Assembly (NCBI GenBank): GCA_004558535.1
Contig: SFCP01000043.1
Coordinates: forward strand, 1 to 14,081
Direction: 5' to 3'
DNA from: Bacteroidales bacterium
GTDB taxonomy: Bacteria > Bacteroidota > Bacteroidia > Bacteroidales > Bacteroidaceae
Length of the DNA stretch: 14,081 nucleotides
Positions 1-7,291 of the stretch are shown piece after piece; the first letter of the stretch is position 1; every line of letters starts with the position of its first letter. The notes under the pieces were generated by a model that ran no database searches, had not been told where the DNA came from, and saw only the letters and a program-made list of their open reading frames with translations. The translations under genes were made by a program, and so were the position numbers.

Positions 1-3000
1 TCCGGGCACGGGTGACGGCAACGTTGAGTTTGCGGTCCACCATCGTCCCCTCGACAGCGACGGGGGCGGACAGCATCCCCATGGCGTAGGGGCGGCTGAC
101 GCAGGTACTCATCACTATATGGTCGCGCTGACTCCCCTGGTAGCATTCCACGGTGTCGATGGTCAAGCCCCTGGCAACGGTCAGGCCGCGACGATGGAGC
201 GCGCCCCGGATCTGTGCAATCTGTGCACGGAAGGGTACGATGATGCCCACCCTCTTTGCCAACACCTCGGCTTCGTCCGCGCCCTGTGCGTCAAAAGTCT
301 CGCTCTCTCCGCTCTCCCCGTTAGCCACCTTCTTTGCCGGCAGGTCGGCCGCGGCTTCGTCCGCGCCCTGTGCATCGGAAGTCCCGCTCTCTCCGTCAGC
401 CACCGCCTCGCCCTCCGCGGCGCACGGCCACAATCCCATGAGGCGTGCCAGCGCTTCGACGATTTCCGCCACCAGCTCTGCCTCGGCGGGATGGCTCTTG
501 CCACCGGGCGCGCCGTCTGCGGTGACAGGCAGAAATCCCAACCGCACGTGGGCCACAAACTGCTGCAGGGGCGTAGCCGCGGAGCGGGGGAACTGCAACG
601 GACCGGACTGGTGGGGGAGGGGGACGGCCCGCAGCCTGCCGCCATAGAACCTGTGATTGACAAACCGGCAGATGTCGGGGTGCATGCGCCCCTGGCGCTC
701 CATGAGGTCGACAATGCCGGAGATGCCACTGCCCCCGGCCAAACGGTGCAGCCTCGCAAAAAGAGAATCGCCAAGGTCGAGCAGCCCTATGTCGAGCAGT
801 GCCCGGGAGCTGACCCGGCTCTGCTTCGCCCGCTGCAGGACGACGGCGGGCAATTGCTTGTGGTCGCCTATCATGACGAACTTGGGCAGTACGGGGTCGG
901 ACGTCCCCTCGCGCCTGAGGGAAAGCAGCGTGAGGAGCATCGGCTCCAACACCTGCGAGGCTTCGTCGATCATGGCTACGGCAAAGCGCTTGCAGCGTAG
1001 CAAGTCGGTCCGGCTGCTCATGGTGGCCACCGTGCCGACCACGATGGGCAGCCGGTGGAGCAGTCCGGCAGCCTCCGCGCGGTTTCGGCAGCAGGCTGCC
1101 TGCCGGGTAAGCAGGCGATGATGGTAAGCAGCGGGACAGTTCTGCGCACTGCCCACCCGGACGTAATCGGCGGGGCGCGGGAGGTCGGCCATCAGTGACT
1201 CGAGCATGGCGCAGATTTCGTCGACAGCGCGGTTGGTGTAGGCCATCAGGAGGAGTGCGCCGCCGGCAGCACCGCCGGCGTCGTATTCGAGCAGGAATTC
1301 CTGCACCATCGCGCGGAGTGCCACGTTGGTCTTGCCGGTCCCGGGCGGTCCGACCAGCAGGAAGTAGTCGAGTGCCTGCTTCGCATGGGTCACAATGTCT
1401 GCTACGTGGGCCGGATACGTGCCCCGGCAGCACCGGGACGTGTCTACGCGGGGCCTGCGACGCGCCATCAGCAGGTCACGGCGATCGGCGGGGGCACTCA
1501 GAAAGGCATACAGCCCCTGCATGGAGCTACGCATCGGCGCATCAGTGAAGTCGTGCTCGATGGCGTAGCGCCTATCGGTGGAGAAGAGGTGGCGATTGCG
1601 CTGACACGAGGCCAGCCGAAGCGTAAGCTTTTGCCCGTCAAGCGCTTCGATGAAACCGCGCAGCAGGTGCGTGCTCGTGACGCCGTGTGCGGCATCGGGG
1701 CGCTCGTAGCACTGTACCATTTCGCCCACATTGAAATTGGGCAAGTTCTCCCTGCACACAGGCGGCAGGTCGAAGACAATCCGCTCCACGCCGTCCGTGC
1801 CCTCTGTCCGGCAGATGTGCAGGTCCGGTATAAGGTCGCCGCTGACCATCTTGCTCTCCGGGTCGTCCAACCATGTGCGGGCAAAACCGCGCGTGCTGCC
1901 GGGACGACAGTCGCCCGTCTTGGCAAGGAACTGCTCCCGATAGAGGAAGGCCATGAATGCGCAGAAATACTCCCGCTCCACGCCCGAAGCCGATTGCAGG
2001 GGGAGCAGCATGGTCTGCAGGTCGGGCAGGAGATATTTGTGATAGAACGCATTGTCCATCCCCTCGGTATTCAGCAGTTCGGGTGACAGCTTGTCCAGCA
2101 CTTTCCCTACTTCAACAGCCGACCGCAGGCGCAACTCCATGGCCACAATCTCATTGCGCAGCGCCAGGCAGTCGCGGACAGCGTCCAGCGGGCTTCGCTC
2201 GTCGAACAGGAGGGGGTAGGCGGAATAGAAAAGGAACGTACGGACGGCTTCGCGCGGCAAACGGAGATTGAAGTGCAGGATTTCCTTGTACAGGGACATT
2301 TGCAGCACATGGGACTGCACGGGGCGCGGATGCCGCGGGTCGGGAAATTCGCGCGCCCGCCCGCTCTTCAACTCCAGTATGGTGCGGAAGTCACCGGTCA
2401 TCACGTCGAACCTACCGCGCAGCCCCAAAGTCTCGCAAATGAAAGCCGGTTCCAACAGCACTTCGCTTCGGGGGATGCGAACATCCTCCTTGGGAAAGCT
2501 ATGGTGTACCGTATTATATATATTGTCAAACTGCCGATGCGCCCGCTGAAAAAAATCGGGATGAATGTCCGCGGCATGGGCCACATAAGCCGTGATGTAG
2601 TCGTGAAAGTGTCGGGCAAGCGAAGCTGTATAAAGCGCGTCGGGACTGCCATCGCCGTTGATACAATCGTCCATAAAGGCATTGGCGGCATTTCCCAGCA
2701 GAATGGCGGGCGTGCTGTCGGGCAGTCGCAGGCGGTCCAGCAGGTAGTTGTAGGGCGAACGGCCATAGGGACGCAGGCAAGCCGTCAGGGCGCTGACATC
2801 GACGAGATAGTCCGGTTCCAAAATCAGCATGAACGGTTCAGCACAGCCGGCAGTGACGCGCGTCTCCAACAAATTGACATTCTGACCGACGGAGAGGAGG
2901 GGATAAAGCGAGCGGAACTGCGGCGCGTCCACACGAAGCAATCCCGCCGGCGTCTCGCAAACGAGATACTCGGCACCGGCTTCGGCGACAACCCCGCGCA

Positions 3001-3403
3001 GGCACCGGAAGAAACGACCTGCCGGCGTCCGATCGGGAAGTTCGCCTGCCGCAGAAAGCTGCGGCAAGTCCGCAGGTACAGGTACGCCGTAAAGCGCACT
3101 GAGGAAGTGGCACAGGCGGGCGGCATCCGTCTGCAAACCCGCTTCCGTAGCAGCAGCGCGGCCAAAGAGGATTTGCCGCGCGCTCCGACGAAAGGCATCA
3201 CCCGTATGGTGGTCGATACCGGCGGCCCGACAGACGGCATAGAGACGCGAGAACAATCCGGAAAAATCACCGGACAGCGCAGCTGCATGCTCGGCGCACA
3301 CCTGCTCCAGCACACCATTGAGCCGCACATAGCGGTGGTGTAGCGATTGGGTGGGGCACAGGGCGTCGCGTACGGCGTTGAAAATTTCAGCAGCGTCGGT
3401 CAT
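1..3403 (-). CDS. Dna2-like nuclease-helicase fusion (PD-(D/E)XK nuclease plus SF1B helicase), 3' end outside window
   Basis: Reading from ATG at 3403 gives 1134 codons without a stop to the left edge, so the C-terminus is missing. Residues 330-372 form a RecB/Cas4/Dna2-type nuclease core: GRFD (D333), ELKSG (E344, K346) and Q368..Y372. The helicase half follows: Walker A GPPGTGKT 685-692, AYTNRAVDEI just after it, Walker B DEAS at 813-816, GDHKQLP from 846, QGRMHP from 904, a TVECYQGSQRD motif around 1085-1094, and NVAVTRAR at the very edge. The order matches UPF1/Dna2-type superfamily 1B helicases, so DNA end processing or replication/repair in the cytoplasm is inferred. The first ~200 residues are unrecognised. 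Its ATG overlaps the upstream transglycosylase stop as ATGA, so translation is probably coupled. The gene appears richer in G+C than its neighbours by eye. Family assignment is firm; cellular role is not. Confidence 0.93.
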   Translation of the reverse strand, partial: MTDAAEIFNAVRDALCPTQSLHHRYVRLNGVLEQVCAEHAAALSGDFSGLFSRLYAVCRAAGIDHHTGDAFRRSARQILFGRAAATEAGLQTDAARLCHFLSALYGVPVPADLPQLSAAGELPDRTPAGRFFRCLRGVVAEAGAEYLVCETPAGLLRVDAPQFRSLYPLLSVGQNVNLLETRVTAGCAEPFMLILEPDYLVDVSALTACLRPYGRSPYNYLLDRLRLPDSTPAILLGNAANAFMDDCINGDGSPDALYTASLARHFHDYITAYVAHAADIHPDFFQRAHRQFDNIYNTVHHSFPKEDVRIPRSEVLLEPAFICETLGLRGRFDVMTGDFRTILELKSGRAREFPDPRHPRPVQSHVLQMSLYKEILHFNLRLPREAVRTFLFYSAYPLLFDERSPLDAVRDCLALRNEIVAMELRLRSAVEVGKVLDKLSPELLNTEGMDNAFYHKYLLPDLQTMLLPLQSASGVEREYFCAFMAFLYREQFLAKTGDCRPGSTRGFARTWLDDPESKMVSGDLIPDLHICRTEGTDGVERIVFDLPPVCRENLPNFNVGEMVQCYERPDAAHGVTSTHLLRGFIEALDGQKLTLRLASCQRNRHLFSTDRRYAIEHDFTDAPMRSSMQGLYAFLSAPADRRDLLMARRRPRVDTSRCCRGTYPAHVADIVTHAKQALDYFLLVGPPGTGKTNVALRAMVQEFLLEYDAGGAAGGALLLMAYTNRAVDEICAMLESLMADLPRPADYVRVGSAQNCPAAYHHRLLTRQAACCRNRAEAAGLLHRLPIVVGTVATMSSRTDLLRCKRFAVAMIDEASQVLEPMLLTLLSLRREGTSDPVLPKFVMIGDHKQLPAVVLQRAKQSRVSSRALLDIGLLDLGDSLFARLHRLAGGSGISGIVDLMERQGRMHPDICRFVNHRFYGGRLRAVPLPHQSGPLQFPRSAATPLQQFVAHVRLGFLPVTADGAPGGKSHPAEAELVAEIVEALARLMGLWPCAAEGEAVADGESGTSDAQGADEAAADLPAKKVANGESGESETFDAQGADEAEVLAKRVGIIVPFRAQIAQIRGALHRRGLTVARGLTIDTVECYQGSQRDHIVMSTCVSRPYAMGMLSAPVAVEGTMVDRKLNVAVTRAR
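254..403 (-). repeat. In-frame imperfect tandem repeat inside the helicase gene
   Basis: Two copies (254-328 and 332-403) share a 22-bp exact core at 268-289 and 352-373, 84 bp apart (28 codons). They encode two acidic, glycine/serine-rich segments, each containing DAQGADEA, at about residues 1001-1050. The copies differ by in-frame gaps of 6 and 9 bp. They lie between the QGRMHP motif and the TVECYQG motif, so they probably form a disordered loop on the surface of the second RecA domain. Confidence 0.85.
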
Positions 3404-4677
3404 TGGGCCTTAATTTGGAAAAATTCGGGGTCGTCGGGGGTATATATTTTCGTATCGCGGGTGTACTTGTTCTTTCTGTGTACCTGTCCGCGCCGTCCAT
3501 CCTGCGACGTGCCTCCATCGCCTGCATCGCCGACCGTACCGGGCATTCGTACCACGCTTCCGCCGTAGGCGCGCCACCGTTCCCACACGGAGAGGACGTA
3601 GTTATAGGTTTCCTCGCCTATCATGTAGCCATGCTTCACGACCGGGTCGCGATAGAAGCGTGCTTCGCTCAGGTGGAGAATATAGTAGCTCACGTCCGCC
3701 CATACATGCGGGTTCCTGCCGTACTTCCGGGCCAAGGCCATTGCATCCTGCACGTGTCCCGGTCCGGCATTGTAGGCCGCCAGCACAAATTTCGTCTGTT
3801 CCTCGCGGTCGCGGATGCCGGCAAATTTACCCTTCAGCTCGTGCAGGTAGCGCGCAGCGGCAGCAATATTATCGTTGGGCTCGTATATGCGGCTTTGCGA
3901 TAGTCCCAGATGGGCCGCCGTGGCCGGCATGATCTGCATCAGACCACAGGCACCGGCCCAGGACCGCGCATTGGGGTCAAAGCCCGATTCCTGATAGCAT
4001 TGGGCGGCTATCAGCCGCCAGTCCCAACCAACGGCGCGCGCGGCCAGCTTGAATTGCGCATCATAGGTAGAGATGATGCCACGTTCACGATTGATGTAGG
4101 GAGCACGCACCTTGCGATGCACGATGCGACGCTCGCTCCGTCGTGTCTTTTCGGCCCTCCCCACCTCTACGGCCACGCCTTGTCCGTACCACGCATGCAG
4201 GGCGGCTGCCAGTTCGGAGGCCTCGGGCCGTACGGCCCAAGATGTCCCGCAACTGTCCACGCAGGCGCCGGCCGGACAAAAGCCCTCGCTCTCGATGCAG
4301 GCGGTTGGGAGTTGACAGCATATCAAGTCTGCCTTACCCTCGCGCACCAGCTCAAACAGTTCCGCGGTGTCACGCTCCACCTCTACGCGCAGGCGTAGCC
4401 CCTGGGACGTAGCAAAATTTTCGGCCAAGGCGTATTGCAGTCCCAAGGCCCGTCCCTGGTATTCATAATAGGTGTCCGGTCCGCTCAGTGTGGCCACAAT
4501 CAGTTCGCCGGCCGCCTGCAGATGCTCCAGGTCGCCCGCCTCGCTGCCTGTCTCCGCCGAGCCAAATGCCGCATTGTCGGCCTGCCGCTCACGATTTTCG
4601 CAGGCAAGACAAAGAAAAAAGCAAAGGAGAAGAATGACGTTTAATCTCAAAATATGTACTTTTGCGAGTGATTTCAC
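3400..4677 (-). CDS. MltF-type lytic transglycosylase, predicted lipoprotein
   Basis: The 425-residue product is predicted to cleave peptidoglycan glycan strands in the periplasm. The start is GTG at 4677; no ATG is available upstream of the domain, and a TTG ten codons in (before RLNV) would also leave a usable signal. A hydrophobic signal ends in CLA-C26, a loose lipobox. Residues ~56-175 resemble a family 3 solute-binding domain but are much shorter than usual. The SLT domain follows, with YQESGF (catalytic E230), GLMQIMP 245-251 and AYNAGPG 301-307, all intact. Six cysteines fall between 120 and 143, which is unusual. The C-terminal ~45 residues are basic, glycine-rich and probably unstructured. 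It is the first gene of an operon with the nuclease-helicase (ATGA overlap at 3400-3403). The enzyme class is clear; the exact subtype is inferred. Confidence 0.9.
   Translation of the reverse strand: MKSLAKVHILRLNVILLLCFFLCLACENRERQADNAAFGSAETGSEAGDLEHLQAAGELIVATLSGPDTYYEYQGRALGLQYALAENFATSQGLRLRVEVERDTAELFELVREGKADLICCQLPTACIESEGFCPAGACVDSCGTSWAVRPEASELAAALHAWYGQGVAVEVGRAEKTRRSERRIVHRKVRAPYINRERGIISTYDAQFKLAARAVGWDWRLIAAQCYQESGFDPNARSWAGACGLMQIMPATAAHLGLSQSRIYEPNDNIAAAARYLHELKGKFAGIRDREEQTKFVLAAYNAGPGHVQDAMALARKYGRNPHVWADVSYYILHLSEARFYRDPVVKHGYMIGEETYNYVLSVWERWRAYGGSVVRMPGTVGDAGDGGTSQDGRRGQVHRKNKYTRDTKIYTPDDPEFFQIKAQ
4657..4664 (+). promoter_or_regulatory. Putative -7 element for the Dabb gene
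   Basis: TACTTTTG matches the Bacteroidetes TAnnTTTG element and is identical to the -7 boxes of the tRNA units at 12477 and 13651. No good TTTG sits about 20 bp upstream. It lies within the first codons of the oppositely oriented transglycosylase and would give a leader of roughly 120 nt. Confidence 0.4.
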
Positions 4678-4704
4678 GGGGTAGGGGGAAGTCGTTGTAC
4701 GGTT

Positions 4705-4733
4705 TGCCGGCGGGAGAGACGCATCTCCCGGCA
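4705..4733. other. GC-rich hairpin in the shared leader region
   Basis: GGGAGA (4712-4717) pairs with TCTCCC (4724-4729) around a 6-nt loop. TGCC (4705-4708) and GGCA (4730-4733) extend the stem across a 3-nt bulge. It falls in the leader of both opposing transcripts predicted here. No T-run follows on either strand, so it is not a standard terminator. A role in leader stability or translation is only a possibility. Confidence 0.45.
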
Positions 4734-4765
4734 GCGCCTGACCTCCGGCCCGCCGTTGTCGACCG

Positions 4766-4797
4766 CAAAGTTACAAAAACCTATTATCATGGTAAAA
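4766..4797 (-). promoter_or_regulatory. Putative promoter of the transglycosylase/helicase operon
   Basis: On the minus strand 4773-4766 reads TAACTTTG, a full match to TAnnTTTG. A partial -33 box (TTTT/TTTA) lies about 20 bp upstream. The predicted start of transcription is near 4760, giving a leader of about 80 nt to the GTG at 4677. Confidence 0.5.
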
Positions 4798-5088
4798 CAT
4801 ATTGTACTCTTCCAACTGAAAAAAGACCTGCCGGCAGACCGGCGCCACGAAGTGATGATGGCTTTCAAATCCGGCATAGAAGCACTGCCCGCTACCATCC
4901 CCAGTATTCGCAAGGTACGCGTGGCCTTCAACATAAATCCCGCCGAGCAGTGGGATATCTGCCTGGAAAGTGCCTTTGACAGCCTGGCCGATGCCACGGC
5001 CTACGGTCAGCATCCAGCCCATCAGGCGGTGGCCGGCGCACTGAAGCCCCACGTGGCAGCCCGCAGCTGCGTGGATTTTGAAGTGTAA
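4789..5088 (+). CDS. Dabb (stress-responsive alpha/beta barrel) family protein
   Basis: The ATG at 4789 gives a 99-residue protein, the usual length for this family. It begins MVKHIVLFQLKK and contains YGQHPAHQAV near the C-terminus, both typical of Dabb proteins, which form dimeric ferredoxin-like barrels. A TTG start 33 bp upstream would add eleven residues not expected in the family, so the ATG is preferred. The biochemical role of most bacterial Dabb proteins is unknown, and nothing here shows a substrate. It stands alone, upstream of ssrA, with its promoter possibly at 4657. No T-rich terminator is visible between its stop and the ssrA promoter. Confidence 0.88.
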   Translation: MVKHIVLFQLKKDLPADRRHEVMMAFKSGIEALPATIPSIRKVRVAFNINPAEQWDICLESAFDSLADATAYGQHPAHQAVAGALKPHVAARSCVDFEV

Positions 5089-5172
5089 TGAACTTGGTCG
5101 CCGCCACGTACCGGAAACACTCCCGGAAGAGGGCGATAGGGCCGCCTAAGTCCTATCTAATTGACCTTGCCC

Positions 5173-5203
5173 TTTGTTGCAACCAAAATAATTCGTACCT
5201 TTG
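5173..5203 (+). promoter_or_regulatory. Promoter of ssrA (tmRNA)
   Basis: TTTG (5173-5176), a 19-bp spacer and TACCTTTG (5196-5203) match the Bacteroidetes housekeeping promoter consensus. The mature tmRNA 5' end lies about 24 bp downstream, implying a short processed leader. The thioredoxin gene may also be transcribed from here. Confidence 0.85.
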
Positions 5204-5226
5204 TCGCACCAAGAAGCTACAACTAC

Positions 5227-5629
5227 GGGCCAGACCGGATTTGACAGCAGGTCGGAGTGGTATGTAAGCACGCAGTGCGCCTGAAGGTGGGCACTATAAT
5301 CTCGGCTTTCAAAAATTTAATTGGCGAAAACAACTACGCTCTCGCTGCCTAATTGAAGTATAGTAGATTAGCTTAATCCCGACCACCGATGTGTTGGGAC
5401 GAGACATTGCCCAAGTGCCCTGCGTTCCGAGGCGGCTTGATACGGCAGTGCAGGAATATCGGGACATGCGCCCTTTCGGCTCCGCGGACCGGCGCGAGAC
5501 TTAGGAGATAAGGTGTGCAAATGGCTGCTTCGGCCTATTACACACACGAAAACCAATACGAAGCTAAGCGTGTAGAAAGCATATTGTTTCCCTGTTTGGA
5601 CGAGGGTTCGACTCCCTCCTGGTCCACCA
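5227..5629 (+). ncRNA. ssrA: tmRNA (transfer-messenger RNA)
   Basis: This 403-nt RNA rescues stalled ribosomes by adding a degradation tag to the nascent chain. The 5' end GGGCCAG pairs with CTGGTCC (5619-5625), followed by encoded ACCA. The third pair is G-U, the identity element read by alanyl-tRNA synthetase. A T-arm GAGGG-TTCGACT-CCCTC precedes the acceptor strand. The tag frame GENNYALAA-stop lies at 5323-5352 in the mRNA-like part. The middle is GC-rich and would form the pseudoknots, which I did not fold. Ends were set from acceptor pairing and could differ by a base or two. Confidence 0.96.
5323..5352 (+). other. tmRNA tag reading frame (GENNYALAA)
   Basis: The resume codon is GGC at 5323, followed by eight codons and TAA at 5350-5352. 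The tag ends in ALAA, the C-terminal signal recognised by ClpXP-type proteases in bacteria. The tag sequence fits Bacteroidales tmRNAs. Confidence 0.93.
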
Positions 5630-5649
5630 CATCTTAACCCTATTTTATC

Positions 5650-5973
5650 ATGGAGAAAATCATTACAGACCAAAATTACAAGGAGTTCTTTGATGCAGGA
5701 TTGCCCTTGGTGATAGACTTTTCAGCTACATGGTGCGGCCCCTGCAAGAAAATCGGCCCCATCATCGAGGAATTGTCGACGGAATACGAAGGCAAAGTGA
5801 ATGTCTGCAAGTGCGACGTGGACGATAGCGTGGACCTGACGGGCATGTTTGGCATCCGCAACGTGCCGACGGTGGTCTTCATCAAAGACAGTGCCGAAGT
5901 AAAGGAACTGCGCCACGTAGGAGCCGCCCCCAAAGCGACATTTGTCGAGAGAATCGAGGCACTGCTCAAATAA
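5650..5973 (+). CDS. trxA: Thioredoxin
   Basis: A 107-residue cytoplasmic thioredoxin, the normal length, that would reduce protein disulfides using electrons from thioredoxin reductase. The active site WCGPC is at residues 28-32, the buried acid is D23, and the cis-proline is P73 in NVPTVV. There is no signal peptide. Two extra cysteines (C53, C55) sit in the strand after the active site helix. The ATG lies 20 bp after the tmRNA 3' end with no promoter or terminator visible between them, so co-transcription with ssrA and processing is likely. Identification is firm; the symbol is by family resemblance. Confidence 0.95.
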   Translation: MEKIITDQNYKEFFDAGLPLVIDFSATWCGPCKKIGPIIEELSTEYEGKVNVCKCDVDDSVDLTGMFGIRNVPTVVFIKDSAEVKELRHVGAAPKATFVERIEALLK

Positions 5974-6175
5974 GCACCAGCCAAGGATGGCGGACAAGCG
6001 CCTGTGTGGCGCGAAGCCTCTGGTTTGAGTGCACAAAAGTGCACAGGCAGATTTAACACATATAACCTTTGGCAACAATTCGGGCCTGATTTTTTGCCAA
6101 GGAAATACTGCAAAATCATCACGATGGGGTAGGTGCGTATTCCTGAAAAGGAGATAATTTCAACTACCGGCGACT

Positions 6176-6209
6176 TAGTTTTTTCCAAGTCCTTTGTAGT
6201 TTTTTCCAA
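6176..6209. repeat. Two 13-bp direct repeats, 21-bp period
   Basis: TAGTTTTTTCCAA occurs exactly at 6176-6188 and 6197-6209. A weaker relative (TATTTTCCA) begins at 6218, again 21 bp on. The T6 tracts are spaced by about two helical turns, which would bend the DNA. They could also be paired protein-binding sites. Confidence 0.8.
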
Positions 6210-6241
6210 AAGCCACCTATTTTCCACGGATTACCCTATAG

Positions 6242-6283
6242 AAAGAGGAGAAAGCCCTGTAAATGCAAGCTTTCTCCTCTTTT
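6242..6283 (+). terminator. Perfect 14-bp inverted repeat, probable terminator of the ssrA-trx transcript
   Basis: AAAGAGGAGAAAGC (6242-6255) is the exact reverse complement of 6269-6282, with a 13-nt loop. On the plus strand it ends in TTTT, so it can act as an intrinsic terminator some 270 bp after the thioredoxin stop. It also sits right at the 5' end of the transcript predicted from the minus-strand promoter at 6291-6322. Confidence 0.65.
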
Positions 6284-6290
6284 CGCTAAG

Positions 6291-6322
6291 CAAAGTTACT
6301 TCATTTTTTCGGAAAATCCAAA
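6291..6322 (-). promoter_or_regulatory. Consensus promoter pointing left, with no known gene behind it
   Basis: On the minus strand TTTG (6322-6319), a 20-bp spacer and TAACTTTG (6298-6291) match the Bacteroidetes consensus completely. Transcription would start near 6285 and run left through the hairpin-rich gap towards the antisense strand of thioredoxin. Confidence 0.55.
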
Positions 6323-6388
6323 TCGTAAAATTTCATTTTAACATTTGGACAACGTTACTCGCCGTAGCTGGAAGAACAACCGGTAACC

Positions 6389-7291
6389 ATGAAAATTTTT
6401 CACCTTAGTCCGGAAGAAAAACGGGGCATGCTCGTCCTCCTAATTGTCATCGCCATTGTAGCGGCTTATAAGTTGGGCAATGATACAGGCCGGCAGACAG
6501 ACACGGAAACCGCCGATTCCGTCAAAGTCCGCGAACTGGAAGATTTTGCTACCATGCAACGCGAGCGACGCGACAACCGCCCTTTCCGGGACAGCCCCGG
6601 TTACGCCCCCAAGCCCTTTAATCCAAACACAGCCGACTCCGCCGAGATGGTTCGCTGCGGCCTGCGTCCCTGGCAAGCCAGAAACGTCATCAAGTATCGG
6701 AGCAAGGGTGGCGTATGGCGCAATGCGGACCATTTCCGCAAGCTCTACGGACTGAGTGACGAGGACTTTCGCAGAATTGCGCCTTACCTGATTTTTGATG
6801 AAAGTGACTTGGGCAATACCTATCCTACGGCAGCCGCGCACACCGACGGAGACAGCCTGCACCACCGCTTCCCCAAACAGGAAAAATTCGCCGCGGGCAC
6901 CATGGTGGAGCTCAATACGGCCGACACAACGACCCTGAAGCATATTCCAGGGATTGGTTCATACTTTGCACGCAAGATTTGTGAATATCGTGACAGGCTG
7001 GGCGGATTTGTATGCAAGGAACAGGTCCGGGAAATCGAGGGCCTGCCGGAAGACATCGGCAAGTGGATCAAGGTGGAGCCGGGCCATCCCCTCTGCAAGT
7101 TGAAAATCAACAAAGCCTCGTTCAGGGAACTGATAAGGCATCCTTACCTAAACTATGCTCAGACCAAGAGCATCGTAAATTACCGGGAGAAATTCGGCCC
7201 GCTCTCCGACTTCACGGCACTTCGCCTGGACAGTAATTTTTCCGAAAAGGACTTCGCGCGGTTAGAGCCTTACATAGACTGGAAAAAGTAG
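6389..7291 (+). CDS. Membrane-anchored ComEA-like protein with three helix-hairpin-helix modules
   Basis: The 300-residue product has a short cytoplasmic start, one membrane segment at about residues 14-27, and a charged linker. Three helix-hairpin-helix modules follow: FNPNTADSAEM at 77-108, VELNTADTTTLKHIPGIG at 173-207, and KINKASFREL at 238-272. Only the second has the full PGIG hairpin; the other two are degenerate. ComEA-like modules bind DNA backbone non-specifically, and a role in DNA binding at the cell surface or inner membrane is inferred. No other competence gene is in view. The stop codon at 7289 forms part of the terminator stem shared with the converging glycosyltransferase. 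No clear consensus promoter precedes it. Confidence 0.88.
   Translation: MKIFHLSPEEKRGMLVLLIVIAIVAAYKLGNDTGRQTDTETADSVKVRELEDFATMQRERRDNRPFRDSPGYAPKPFNPNTADSAEMVRCGLRPWQARNVIKYRSKGGVWRNADHFRKLYGLSDEDFRRIAPYLIFDESDLGNTYPTAAAHTDGDSLHHRFPKQEKFAAGTMVELNTADTTTLKHIPGIGSYFARKICEYRDRLGGFVCKEQVREIEGLPEDIGKWIKVEPGHPLCKLKINKASFRELIRHPYLNYAQTKSIVNYREKFGPLSDFTALRLDSNFSEKDFARLEPYIDWKK

Larger units (their letters stand above)
5974..6388. other. 415-bp intergenic region, hairpin- and repeat-rich, no convincing protein gene
   Basis: Between thioredoxin and the helix-hairpin-helix gene there is no credible coding frame. It holds hairpins GCGCC-TGTGT-GGCGC (5998-6012), GTGCAC-AAAA-GTGCAC (6029-6044) and CCTTTGGCAA/TTGCCAAGG (6066-6102, one bulge). 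It also holds a 13-bp direct repeat (6176-6209), a perfect 14-bp inverted repeat (6242-6282) and a minus-strand promoter match (6291-6322). A structured RNA or a long 3' UTR of thioredoxin would both fit. Confidence 0.6.

Noticed and set aside
119..3343. Long plus-strand reading frames at 119-1000, 1385-2086 and 2273-3343
   Set aside because: They lie opposite a continuous 1134-codon minus-strand gene with ordered nuclease and helicase motifs. Their products have low-complexity, arginine/glycine-rich composition and no recognisable motif; high G+C in the true gene explains the absence of stops.
5368..5673. Minus-strand frame across the tmRNA
   Set aside because: It is the complement of a structured RNA gene with clear acceptor, T-arm and tag, and has no coding features of its own.
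5998..6102. Series of small hairpins as a CRISPR-like or REP array
   Set aside because: The hairpins differ in sequence and spacing, with no repeated unit or spacer pattern.
5676..6227. Minus-strand frame of 183 codons antisense to thioredoxin
   Set aside because: It starts with GTG, overlaps nearly all of a clear thioredoxin gene and shows no domain or signal. A non-coding RNA reading of the minus strand is more likely than a protein.
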